Source of the DNA: CAZDXB01 sp964509335
GTDB taxonomy: Bacteria; Bacteroidota; Ignavibacteria; Kapaibacteriales; UBA2268
DNA: 22,527 nt
Direction of reading: 5' to 3'
Assembly: GCA_964509335.1 (NCBI GenBank)
Contig: CAZDXB010000039.1
Coordinates: forward strand, 1 to 22,527
Part shown: one piece after another, positions 1-6,481 of the stretch
Layout of the letters: every line of letters starts with the position of its first letter
Position numbering within the stretch: position 1 is the first letter of the stretch
Made by a program: the position numbers and the translations under genes
Notes under the pieces: generated by a model
Databases searched by the model: none
Seen by the model: the letters and a program-made list of their open reading frames with translations, nothing else
Told to the model about the DNA's origin: nothing

Positions 1-24
1 CATGCAGTTCGGCGCATTCTGAGT

Positions 25-68
25 GGGCAGTAAAAACATAGTTATTAGACAGTCCCTTTACCTTGAGG
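25..68 (-). repeat. Dispersed repeat, copy a of family R1
   Basis: Read on the minus strand, these 44 bases match positions 6290-6333 at 40 of 44 positions by direct comparison, including an identical run of CTGTCTAATAACT and the shared end TGTTTTTACTGCCC. A weaker relative lies near 2595-2626. The piece is noncoding and lies downstream of the tRNA-Leu gene. It probably continues toward the left edge, where similarity to the rest of the 6290 copy becomes vague. The 74-codon reading frame across 58-282 runs through the tRNA and is not a gene. Confidence 0.7.
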
Positions 69-189
69 TGAAGCAAAATTCTACTTTTGAGACAGTCCTT
101 AAGTAAAAGGCTAGGTAAAATACAATGTTGTTTTTAATAATCCAAACCATTTTCCCAGATTCGGCAAAATGGTCTTGTTTTAAATTTCG

Positions 190-273
190 TGCCCGGAACA
201 GGAGTTGAACCTGCACGTCCTTTCGGACACTACATCCTGAATGTAGCGCGTCTACCGATTCCGCCATCCGGGC
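190..273 (-). tRNA. tRNA-Leu (anticodon CAG)
   Basis: The minus strand folds as a class II tRNA. The acceptor stem is GCCCGGA/TCCGGGC (273-267 with 197-191), and position 190 gives discriminator A. The anticodon stem-loop is CTACA-TTCAGGA-TGTAG with anticodon CAG. There is a long variable arm TGTCCGAAAGGACG and a T loop GTTCAAC. Long variable arm, A discriminator and CAG anticodon together specify leucine (codon CUG). CCA is not encoded, since the next bases are CGA, so it must be added by the CCA-adding enzyme. The gene lies 43 bases downstream of the putAbiC-like gene on the same strand and has its own promoter-like box at 280-287. Confidence 0.96.
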
Positions 274-279
274 TTGACG

Positions 280-310
280 CAAAACTAATGATTCGCGGCG
301 TCATATAAAA
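280..310 (-). promoter_or_regulatory. Bacteroidota-type promoter for tRNA-Leu
   Basis: On the minus strand, 287-280 reads TAGTTTTG, a perfect fit to the Bacteroidota -7 box TAnnTTTG. Nineteen bases upstream (310-307) is TTTT, three of four matches to the -33 box TTTG. The box ends seven bases before the mature tRNA 5' end, so transcription would begin at or within a few bases of the tRNA. Confidence 0.55.
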
Positions 311-316
311 GTAAAT

Positions 317-1312
317 TTAGGGTTTCGGCGGTTCTTCTTTGCGTTGAGCTTCCTCGAAAGGACCGTCGTCCACTTCGAATTCGGTCTCTTCCTTGAACGC
401 CTGCGGATTGAATATATCCATATGCCGCTTGTCGAGCAGTTCGCTTTCGGGAAACTGCCAGAAGAACGAGTATTTTTCCAAGAGCGGTTTAAGGCGCACC
501 CCGTAATCGCTTAGCGAATGATAGAAAAGAAGCAATAGCTCGTAATTTGAAAGTTGCGAGCGTATTAAGTTTATGTAGAACTTTTTGTTGTGTAGCTTGC
601 TCTTGTGAACGAAGGTGAGCAAATTGAAAAGGTTGCGGAAATAATGCCCCAAATCTTCCTGAAACTTTTGAAACAGATGTCTGTATGATTCTTTCAACAC
701 GTCTTCCAGTCCTTCCTTGTCGGAAGCCGCCACGCCCGTTAAATCGAAATTATCTCTTACAATTTTGCCGAAGCGTTCATAGTAGAAATGGAAGCAGTAT
801 CTGCCTTTGGCTGTTTTGTCTCCGTTGTGAGAGTATTTGCGAAACTCGGCGGAACTGAGGCTGATTGAGGAGACGATTTCGTTGTGCAAAGAAAGAAGCT
901 GGAAGAAAGTCGTCTCCAATTTTCTCGTGAGCAAGACTTGATTTTGTATTATATACTGCCGCGTTTGCTCCATTATCTCGGAGCGCTGGTATTTTAGCTC
1001 CGCTCGCTGCAGCTCCAATTCGTCTCTTTGAAATCGCAAAGCCTCGTAGAAAAGAATAACTCCGGCGAGCGCCCAAAACGAGCCGACTACTCCGCCGATA
1101 TACTCGCCTATGCTCCCGAATAGTTCGAAGGATTTTTCCGTGATTCCGAAAATATGATTAGAAAGTTCTATATATAAAAAAGCCGTTACGGCAAGAATAA
1201 CGATGCCGCCCCAAATTAACACCATCGCCGCTTTCTCGAAAGAGATTATTTTAATCGGCTTTGTCTTCCCTTTCGAAGCGTCTTTACCTTGCTTTTTTTC
1301 TTCGCTTTTCAT
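317..1312 (-). CDS. putAbiC-family membrane protein (putative phage abortive infection)
   Basis: The product has 331 residues. It carries two hydrophobic segments (about 29-50 and 70-90), then a charged helical stretch rich in Q, E and R (about 91-130) that is probably a coiled coil. A cytosolic domain from about 131 to 282 contains FFQLLSLHNEI, a GRYCFHFYYERF stretch, LGHYFRNLFNLLTFVH, and the run RSQLSNYELLLLFYHSLS followed by KPLLEKYSFF. That combination is what I recall of the putAbiC family (Pfam putative phage abortive infection protein). Family assignment is from memory of motifs; the function is predicted by name only and the mechanism is unknown. The start ATG has no evident Shine-Dalgarno. 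It is divergent from the reductase at 1438 and precedes tRNA-Leu. The C-terminal tail (about 300-331) is acidic and low-complexity. Confidence 0.75.
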   Translation of the reverse strand: MKSEEKKQGKDASKGKTKPIKIISFEKAAMVLIWGGIVILAVTAFLYIELSNHIFGITEKSFELFGSIGEYIGGVVGSFWALAGVILFYEALRFQRDELELQRAELKYQRSEIMEQTRQYIIQNQVLLTRKLETTFFQLLSLHNEIVSSISLSSAEFRKYSHNGDKTAKGRYCFHFYYERFGKIVRDNFDLTGVAASDKEGLEDVLKESYRHLFQKFQEDLGHYFRNLFNLLTFVHKSKLHNKKFYINLIRSQLSNYELLLLFYHSLSDYGVRLKPLLEKYSFFWQFPESELLDKRHMDIFNPQAFKEETEFEVDDGPFEEAQRKEEPPKP

Positions 1313-1437
1313 AAATAAATTTTATTAAAAGTTTTAAAAAGAACAATATAAAATATAAATTGCTTAAAATCAATTAAATTATTGAAATAAAGTTTGATTA
1401 GAATATGAAATTATCTTAACAAAACGCGGAGGTCTTT

Positions 1438-2304
1438 ATGAAGATTGGTTTTATCGGACTGGGAATAATGGGTAGCCGGATGGCTGGCAATTTAGTAAAG
1501 AAGGGCTATAATCTTACGGTTCACAACAGAACCAGAGAGAAAGAGGAAAAGTTAGCCGAGCGAGGCGCAGAGCGGGGCGAAAGTATGAGTAAAACCGCCG
1601 AAAGCTCGTATATCTTGATTACTACGCTTTCGACGCCAGACGTAGTCGAGGAGGCGGCTCTCGGCGAGGACGGCTTTTTGGATTCGATGAACGACAATTC
1701 CATTTGGATGGATTGTAGCACGGTGAATCCGAGTTTCACTCGTAGAATGGCGGAAGAGGCGAAGAAACGCAACGTCCGATTCATCGACGCGCCCGTCGCC
1801 GGTTCGCTTAAGCCGGCGGAAAGCGGCGAGCTATTGTTTTTAGTCGGCGGCGAAGATAAGGACGTCGAGGAATGCAAACCGCTATTCGACGTTATGGGCA
1901 GAAGCTATATTTTCGCCGGAGAGAATGGTATGGGCTCTTCTCTAAAAATGATTGTCAATATGCTGATGGGGCAGGCGATGCACGCTTTTTGCGAGGCGCT
2001 TAGCTTGGGCAAATCGCTCGGCTTTTCGGAAACGGCTTTGCTTGAGATTCTGCCCGATTTACCCGTAGTTCCGACGGTTCTCAAAGGCAAAAAGCGGAAG
2101 TTCGCCGAGAAAGATTTTTCGCCGGAATTTCCCCTGAAGTGGATGCAAAAGGACTTGCATCTGGCTTCGCTAAGCGCTTACGAGAACGGAATATCGATGC
2201 CCTCGGCGAATTTAGTAAAGGAAGCGTTTATGTCGGCGGTTCAGCGCGGTATGGGCGACGAGGATTTTTCGGCGTTGTATAAGTTCGTGAAGGGGGAGGA
2301 GTAA
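1438..2304 (+). CDS. NADPH-dependent glyoxylate/succinic-semialdehyde reductase (GLYR1-like beta-hydroxyacid dehydrogenase)
   Basis: This 288-residue cytosolic enzyme is predicted to reduce short aldehyde acids (glyoxylate, succinic semialdehyde) to hydroxyacids. An N-terminal Rossmann fold shows GLGIMG at 7-12. After the second strand comes HNRT (29-32), where Arg-Thr instead of an acidic residue favours NADPH. Further motifs are DCSTVNP (92-98), the substrate loop DAPVAGSLKPAESGEL (117-132), and catalytic Lys170 with Asn174 in SSLKMIVNMLMG. The KPAESGEL loop and the FPLKWMQKDLHLA segment match the plant GLYR1 and Geobacter-type semialdehyde reductase subgroup rather than 3-hydroxyisobutyrate dehydrogenase. 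Length is normal for the family. The start is fixed by a strong GGAGG at 1428-1432, five bases before ATG. It stands alone, divergent from the putAbiC gene. Substrate within the family is inferred. Confidence 0.88.
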   Translation: MKIGFIGLGIMGSRMAGNLVKKGYNLTVHNRTREKEEKLAERGAERGESMSKTAESSYILITTLSTPDVVEEAALGEDGFLDSMNDNSIWMDCSTVNPSFTRRMAEEAKKRNVRFIDAPVAGSLKPAESGELLFLVGGEDKDVEECKPLFDVMGRSYIFAGENGMGSSLKMIVNMLMGQAMHAFCEALSLGKSLGFSETALLEILPDLPVVPTVLKGKKRKFAEKDFSPEFPLKWMQKDLHLASLSAYENGISMPSANLVKEAFMSAVQRGMGDEDFSALYKFVKGEE

Positions 2305-2353
2305 TTTACTATAAATATCTTTCGTCTTGAAAAAAAATAACGCGAAGAATTGT

Positions 2354-2379
2354 AGGGGCAGACCTATGTGTCTGCCCTA
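2354..2379. repeat. Short palindromic repeat (GGGCAGAC hairpin)
   Basis: GGGCAGAC (2356-2363) pairs perfectly with GTCTGCCC (2370-2377) around a six-base loop, with an extra G-T closing pair at 2355/2378. It lies 50 bases past the reductase stop. No T-run follows, so it is not a standard intrinsic terminator. The type (TAGGGGCAGAC...GTCTGCCCTA) resembles short dispersed palindromes I have seen in many environmental bacterial genomes, but that is memory, not a search. It is single-copy in this window. Confidence 0.5.
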
Positions 2380-2469
2380 ATCTAGCGTGATTTGATAATA
2401 CAGAGGCAGTTTTAAAACTCAATTGTTTCAATGTTATAGTCATATCTAATAGCGAGACTAAAAATATAA

Positions 2470-2581
2470 TCGTTTTCTCTGGATTCCCAGTCAAGCTGAG
2501 AATGACTACTATGGCGTCATTACCGCGGAAGCGGAAATCCAGTAATGGAGATTTTTTGACGCGTCAGATATTAGAAAACGA
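2470..2581. repeat. Nested inverted repeat in the gltX upstream region
   Basis: Outer arms TCGTTTTCT (2470-2478) and AGAAAACGA (2573-2581) are exact inverted copies. Immediately inside the left arm lies an imperfect long palindrome: 2479-2506 (CTGGATTCC...GAATGAC) against 2516-2542 (GTCATTACCGC...GGAAATCCAG). The ends pair and the centres have diverged. This looks like a decayed dispersed palindromic element. No open frame of substance lies inside it. Confidence 0.5.
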
Positions 2582-2594
2582 CTATTGACTTTAC

Positions 2595-2660
2595 TTTATA
2601 GACAGCCTCTAAACCCGGAGGTTGACCGTACGTCAGATGTGCCACACCTCTGAGGTGTGA
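2595..2660 (+). repeat. Diverged copy c of family R1
   Basis: TAAACCCGGAGGTTGAC (2610-2626) matches 6340-6356 at 16 of 17 positions. TAGACAGCCTCT (2598-2609) is the reverse complement of AGAGGCTGTCTA at 6301-6312. A hairpin CACACCTC-T-GAGGTGTG (2643-2659, eight perfect pairs) sits where copy b has its second hairpin, and each is followed within a few bases by an AGATTTC or AAATCTG stretch. Together with the two palindromes upstream, it accounts for most of the 2305-2755 gap, which holds no gene I can support. Confidence 0.5.
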
Positions 2661-2713
2661 AATCTGGTAGAAGAGCCTTTCCCCCTTGTGTTTTTTAACT
2701 GAGCTTATTTTAG

Positions 2714-2721
2714 TATTTTTG
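2714..2721 (+). promoter_or_regulatory. Possible -7 box for gltX operon
   Basis: TATTTTTG fits TAnnTTTG perfectly, 35 bases before the ATG at 2756. No TTTG stands at the usual spacing upstream; the nearest is CTTG at 2685-2688, 25 bases away. It is therefore a candidate only. Confidence 0.35.
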
Positions 2722-2755
2722 CAGAGATGTGGAATAAAAGTTGGAAGATGTAATT

Positions 2756-4219
2756 ATGTCGGTAAGGGTAAGATTTGCGCCTTCGCCGACCGGCTATCTT
2801 CACGTAGGCGGTCTGAGGACGGCGCTGTATAATTATTTATTCGCTAAAAAGAACGACGGCGAGCTGATTTTGAGAATCGAGGATACGGACAGGACGCGAT
2901 TTGTAGAAAACGCCGCCGAAAATCTTATAGAATCGCTCAACTGGGCGGGCGTTACCTTCGACGAAGGACCAGTTCAGGGCGGCGACTATGGTCCCTACTA
3001 TCAGTCCGAAAGAATCGATATATATAAGAAATACGCCGATATTTTGATTGAAAAAGGCAAAGCGTATTACGCCTTCGATAAGCCGGAAGAGTTGGACGAA
3101 ATGCGTCAGCGGCTCCAAAAGGAAAAGAAAGACCCGAAATACGACCGCGATAATATGCGCAATCAATTGACTTTAGGCGAGGAAGAAACGGAAAAACTAT
3201 TGGAGAGCGGCGAGCCTTACGTCGTCCGATTGAAGGTTCCCGACGGCGGCGTGGTTGAGTTTGAGGACGTCGTTCGCGGCAAGATAAAAGTTCCTTGCAA
3301 AGACATAGACGACCAGATATTGAGGAAATCGGACGGCTTCCCGACTTATCATTTGGCGAACGTCGTTGACGATAGATTGATGGGAATAACGCAGGTAATC
3401 AGGGGCGAGGAGTGGCTGCCATCGACGCCGAAGCATATATTATTATATCGTGCGTTCGAGTGGGAGTCGCCGAAATTCGCGCATCTGCCGCTGCTGCTGA
3501 ACAAAGACAAATCAAAGCTGAGCAAGCGGCAAGGCTCGGTCGCCGTCGAGGACTTCCGCAAGCAAGGATATTTGAAGGAAGCGTTCGTTAATTTTATCGC
3601 TCTGCTGGGCTGGAATCCGAGCGGCGACAGGGAATTATACACGCTGGACGAGTTGATTGACAATTTCGATTTGAGCAAAGTGAATAAGGGCGGCGCCGTT
3701 TTCGACGACAAAAAGCTGAATTGGATGAACGCAAATTATTTAAGGCAAAAGCCCAAGGGCGAATTGATAAAAGGTTTGAAAGCGGAGTTGGAAAAGAAAG
3801 GCGTCGAGGCGAAAGACGAAAATTATCTCGAAAGAATAATCGATTTGTTTATCGAGAGAGTAACTTTTTTGAGAGAAATTCCCGAATACGCCGATTATAT
3901 GTTCGCCGAGCCGAAAGAGTTTGACGAGAAATTTATGAAAAAACAGTGGAAAGAAAACTCGGAAGAGCTACTGAAGGAATTTACGGCGCTTTTGGAAAAA
4001 CGGGAAGATTTCTCGCATGACGCGTTATATCAATCGGCGAAAAAATATTGCGAGGAAAAAGAAATTAAACTGAAAGTATTGGCGCAAACGCTTAGATTAG
4101 TTCTCACAAGCAAGAAAGCCGGCGCGGGAATGTTCGAAACAATGGAAGTTCTCGGCAAGGAAGAATGTTTGAAAAGAATCGATAAATTTTTAGAAAAAAA
4201 GCAAAAAGGGGAGTTGTAA
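2756..4219 (+). CDS. gltX: Glutamyl-tRNA synthetase
   Basis: This class I aminoacyl-tRNA synthetase charges tRNA-Glu (and tRNA-Gln if glutamine is made by amidation) in the cytosol. Counted from ATG 2756 it has 487 residues, normal for bacterial GltX. The N-terminus RVRFAPSPTGYLHVGG holds the HIGH-type motif (HVGG, 16-19), and KLSKR (254-258) is the KMSKS-type motif. LILRIEDTD (37-45) and IRGEEWLPSTPKH (215-227) are family signatures. The helical anticodon-binding part follows to the end. The frame is open upstream to a TTG at 2741, but ATG 2756 is preferred because family N-termini begin there and GGAAG lies at 2743-2747, eight bases ahead. The lipoprotein gene starts four bases after the stop. 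Whether it is discriminating or non-discriminating cannot be told by eye. Confidence 0.96.
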   Translation: MSVRVRFAPSPTGYLHVGGLRTALYNYLFAKKNDGELILRIEDTDRTRFVENAAENLIESLNWAGVTFDEGPVQGGDYGPYYQSERIDIYKKYADILIEKGKAYYAFDKPEELDEMRQRLQKEKKDPKYDRDNMRNQLTLGEEETEKLLESGEPYVVRLKVPDGGVVEFEDVVRGKIKVPCKDIDDQILRKSDGFPTYHLANVVDDRLMGITQVIRGEEWLPSTPKHILLYRAFEWESPKFAHLPLLLNKDKSKLSKRQGSVAVEDFRKQGYLKEAFVNFIALLGWNPSGDRELYTLDELIDNFDLSKVNKGGAVFDDKKLNWMNANYLRQKPKGELIKGLKAELEKKGVEAKDENYLERIIDLFIERVTFLREIPEYADYMFAEPKEFDEKFMKKQWKENSEELLKEFTALLEKREDFSHDALYQSAKKYCEEKEIKLKVLAQTLRLVLTSKKAGAGMFETMEVLGKEECLKRIDKFLEKKQKGEL

Positions 4220-4223
4220 GTAA

Positions 4224-4712
4224 ATGAGCGGAACGATGAAACGAATGGTTATAATAGGATTCGCGGCGATAGCGCTTTTGTTTTCTTGTTCTTCGACTAA
4301 GAAGGACAATAAGACATGCTTGGATAAAAATATGAAAGGTTTGACATTGCGTTGGGGCGGACATAATTATAAAACGCATGCTCTTTCCGGCTACCAAATA
4401 GATTCCGAAGCGAGGCTGTATAGATTTGAGAAAACCAAAGGAGATAAGGAGTATAAAACGACAGAGATAGGGAAGGTTAAGCCGAGAAAAATATGTTATT
4501 TAGCCGGAAGGGTACAACAGCTTTTCTTAAAATTACAGACATTGACGGCGCCCGGCGACAGTTCGAATTTTATAGAGCTTATTAATCCGGCGACGAATTT
4601 CCACCAGCGAGCCGTCTGGAACGTCAAATTCGAAACTTACGGCAGCAAGGAGTTTAGAGCGGTGTTTGACACCTTAACAAGCGATTATATATTAAAGGAT
4701 AAAGTAGATTGA
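4224..4712 (+). CDS. Small putative lipoprotein of unknown function
   Basis: The product has 162 residues. After a short positive start (KR) comes a hydrophobic stretch and the lipobox LFSC, with Cys22 as the predicted lipidation site, followed by a polar SSTKKDNK linker. The mature part (about 140 residues) has no motif I recognise and no catalytic pattern. The gene starts four bases after gltX, and GGGGAG at the gltX end (4208-4213) can serve ATG 4224. An alternative in-frame ATG at 4236 would shorten the signal peptide by four residues. Its stop overlaps the extreme upstream TTG of the next gene, so all three genes are probably one operon. The role is unknown; a periplasmic partner of the downstream activator is possible but not shown. 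Confidence 0.7.
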   Translation: MSGTMKRMVIIGFAAIALLFSCSSTKKDNKTCLDKNMKGLTLRWGGHNYKTHALSGYQIDSEARLYRFEKTKGDKEYKTTEIGKVKPRKICYLAGRVQQLFLKLQTLTAPGDSSNFIELINPATNFHQRAVWNVKFETYGSKEFRAVFDTLTSDYILKDKVD

Positions 4713-4738
4713 ATGTAAATCATTTGAAACAAAGCGAT

Positions 4739-6139
4739 ATGAAAGTATTAATTTCGGACGACAATTTAGAGTTTTGCGAAACGATAGCGGATATTATTGA
4801 ATCGCTCGGCTACGAGACGGTAAAGATACAAAATCCCGAGGAGACGCTCGAATACGTCGATTTCAACAGGCGGAAAATTGGCGTTATGTTATTGGATATA
4901 GAATTCGGACCGGACGCTAAACTCAACGGCTTGGACGTATTGGAGCGATGCCGCCACGATTATCCCGAACTGCCGATAGTGATGGTAACGGGCAAAGGCA
5001 CTATAGACGCCGCCGTGAAGGCGACCAAGCTCGGAGCGATAAATTTCATCGAAAAAGGAATTTTGAACAAAAATAAAATAAAAGAATCTCTCGAAAGCGC
5101 CGCCGAGAGAAGAGGCGCGGAAGGGGAAGAGAAGGAAATAAGGAATTTTCTGGCGAGTCAGGGCATAATCGCAAAAAGTAAAGTGATGCTCGACATTGGC
5201 GATTTAATCGTAAGGTTCGGCAGAACGGATTTGAACGTATTGATTACCGGCGAGACGGGAACGGGGAAAAAGTTGGCGGCTAAAGCGATTCATGCAATTA
5301 GTCGAAGAGCCAAGCAACCTTTTGTAACGGTGGATATTCCGAACATACCAAGAGATTTATTTCAGAGCGAGCTTTTCGGGCATGTAAAAGGCTCTTTTTC
5401 CGGCGCTATAGACACAAAGAAAGGATTATTCCATAAAGCCGACAAAGGGACGCTGTTTTTGGACGAAATAGGCGATTTGTCTTTGCCGCTTCAATCTAAT
5501 TTATTAATTCCCATAGAAGAGAAAATCATTAGGAAAGTCGGCTCAACCGACGACGAGCCGATAGACGTTCGTTTCCTGACCGCTTCGGACAGGGATTTGG
5601 TAGGAGACATGAAAAAATCGAAATTCAGGGAGCAGTTGTATCATCGCTTAAGGGAATGCGAGATACATCTGCCGCCGCTTAAGGATAGGAAGGAAGATAT
5701 ACCGTTAATAGTCGAATATTACGCGAAGAAGCATAACGAGGAGTTCAATCAGGCGAAGTATTTCGCGCCCGCGGCTATTGAATTTATGCAGGAACAGGAT
5801 TGGTCCGGCAACGTCAGGGAGCTTTCCAGCGTAATTAAAGTAGCGATGCAAACCGCCAGAAACGAGCAAATAGAGATAGCGGACATATACAAAATTATCG
5901 TTGACCAGCGGGGAGCCGGCGGCAAAAGCGCCGCAAATATTTCATTGGATAAGACTTTGAAGGAGGACTTAGCGTCGGTCGATAAGAAGAAAATCGAATC
6001 CGTATTGGAAAGCTGCAAGGGCAACGTAACTAAATCGGCGGCGCGGCTCGGCGTCAGCAGAGAAACCCTGCACAACAAAATCCGAAAATACGACATAAAC
6101 GTTCAATTGTTTCGTATGAAAGGGAGGAAGAAGAAGTAG
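4739..6139 (+). CDS. NtrC-family sigma-54-dependent response regulator
   Basis: It has 466 residues from ATG 4739. The receiver domain (1-120) has the acid pair Asp7-Asp8, phospho-acceptor Asp53 (LLDIEF), Thr84 and Lys106. The AAA+ domain (about 138-380) has Walker A GETGTGKK (171-178), the sigma-54 contact loop GSFSGA (218-223), Walker B GTLFLDE (237-243), FREQLYHRL (296-304) and GNVREL (357-362). A Fis-type helix-turn-helix follows (about 416-455, GNVTKSAARLGVSRETLHNKI). It is a complete enhancer-binding protein that should activate sigma-54 promoters when phosphorylated. The loop reads GSFSGA where GAFTGA is usual. The frame opens upstream to TTG 4709, overlapping the lipoprotein stop; ATG 4739 fits receiver N-termini better. 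No cognate kinase is adjacent; the kinases at 14422 and 18873 are distant. Its targets are unknown. Confidence 0.93.
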   Translation: MKVLISDDNLEFCETIADIIESLGYETVKIQNPEETLEYVDFNRRKIGVMLLDIEFGPDAKLNGLDVLERCRHDYPELPIVMVTGKGTIDAAVKATKLGAINFIEKGILNKNKIKESLESAAERRGAEGEEKEIRNFLASQGIIAKSKVMLDIGDLIVRFGRTDLNVLITGETGTGKKLAAKAIHAISRRAKQPFVTVDIPNIPRDLFQSELFGHVKGSFSGAIDTKKGLFHKADKGTLFLDEIGDLSLPLQSNLLIPIEEKIIRKVGSTDDEPIDVRFLTASDRDLVGDMKKSKFREQLYHRLRECEIHLPPLKDRKEDIPLIVEYYAKKHNEEFNQAKYFAPAAIEFMQEQDWSGNVRELSSVIKVAMQTARNEQIEIADIYKIIVDQRGAGGKSAANISLDKTLKEDLASVDKKKIESVLESCKGNVTKSAARLGVSRETLHNKIRKYDINVQLFRMKGRKKK

Positions 6140-6150
6140 GCTGTATAAGT

Positions 6151-6270
6151 TACTCGTTCCCACGCTCTGCGTGGGAACGGATAATTCGACGCTCTGCGTG
6201 GAGATGATATTGGAACGGAAAGTAGTGGATATTAAGGAAGAGAATCACACGCGGAGCGTCGGAACGAGTA
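6151..6270. mobile_element. MITE-like palindromic element, copy A
   Basis: This 120-base element is bounded by exact ten-base inverted ends TACTCGTTCC (6151-6160) and GGAACGAGTA (6261-6270), extendable to 17 bases with one mismatch. Inside are an 11-base-pair hairpin with loop TCT (6155-6179), a second ACGCTCTGCGT core (6189-6199) and one ACGCGGAGCGT core (6249-6259). The left 61 bases match 9612-9672 with three differences. It begins 11 bases after the activator stop, between convergent genes. It encodes nothing; a 64-codon frame over it is an artefact. Movement by a transposase acting in trans is inferred, and no target-site duplication is evident. Confidence 0.75.
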
Positions 6271-6289
6271 GAAGTAGGATTTTGTTTCC

Positions 6290-6435
6290 CCTCAAGGTAG
6301 AGAGGCTGTCTAATAACTCTGTTTTTACTGCCCTCAGGGTAAACCCTGAGGTTGACGGCTCCTGAAAGGCGCGGCAGTTGCCCTCTTCGTCAACCTTCGG
6401 GTTTACCCGAAGGGTTCAGATTTCGAAAAAATTGA
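6290..6435 (+). repeat. Dispersed repeat, copy b of family R1, with two hairpins
   Basis: Bases 6290-6333 match copy a. They are followed by hairpin 1 (CCTCAGGGT, AA, ACCCTGAGG; 6332-6351), a spacer, and hairpin 2 (CCTTCGGGT, TT, ACCCGAAGG; 6394-6413). GGTTGACG (6350-6357) and CGTCAACC (6388-6395) pair as inverted repeats, so the two hairpins form mirror halves of one larger palindrome. With copy A it fills the 6140-6481 gap, where I see no gene. The right boundary is approximate. Either hairpin may slow convergent transcription, but no T-run marks a classical terminator. Confidence 0.65.
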
Positions 6436-6481
6436 TTTTTGAGGGGTTTCTAGCAGAACTGTAAAAAATGGTTCATTATTC

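Noticed and set aside
58..282. A 74-codon minus-strand open frame
   Set aside because: It runs through the tRNA-Leu gene and repeat copy a and has no protein-like composition.
2354..2379. Hairpin as intrinsic terminator of the reductase gene
   Set aside because: There is no T-run on either side in the right position; it fits a dispersed palindrome better.
2632..2644. TGGCAC on the minus strand as a sigma-54 promoter
   Set aside because: No TTGC follows at the required spacing, and no minus-strand gene lies downstream nearby.
6171..6365. A 64-codon frame over element A and repeat b
   Set aside because: It consists of palindromic repeat sequence and is not a gene.
6151..6435. CRISPR-like array because of repeated hairpin cores
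   Set aside because: Units are irregularly spaced, inverted relative to one another and without unique spacers of constant length; no cas genes are present.
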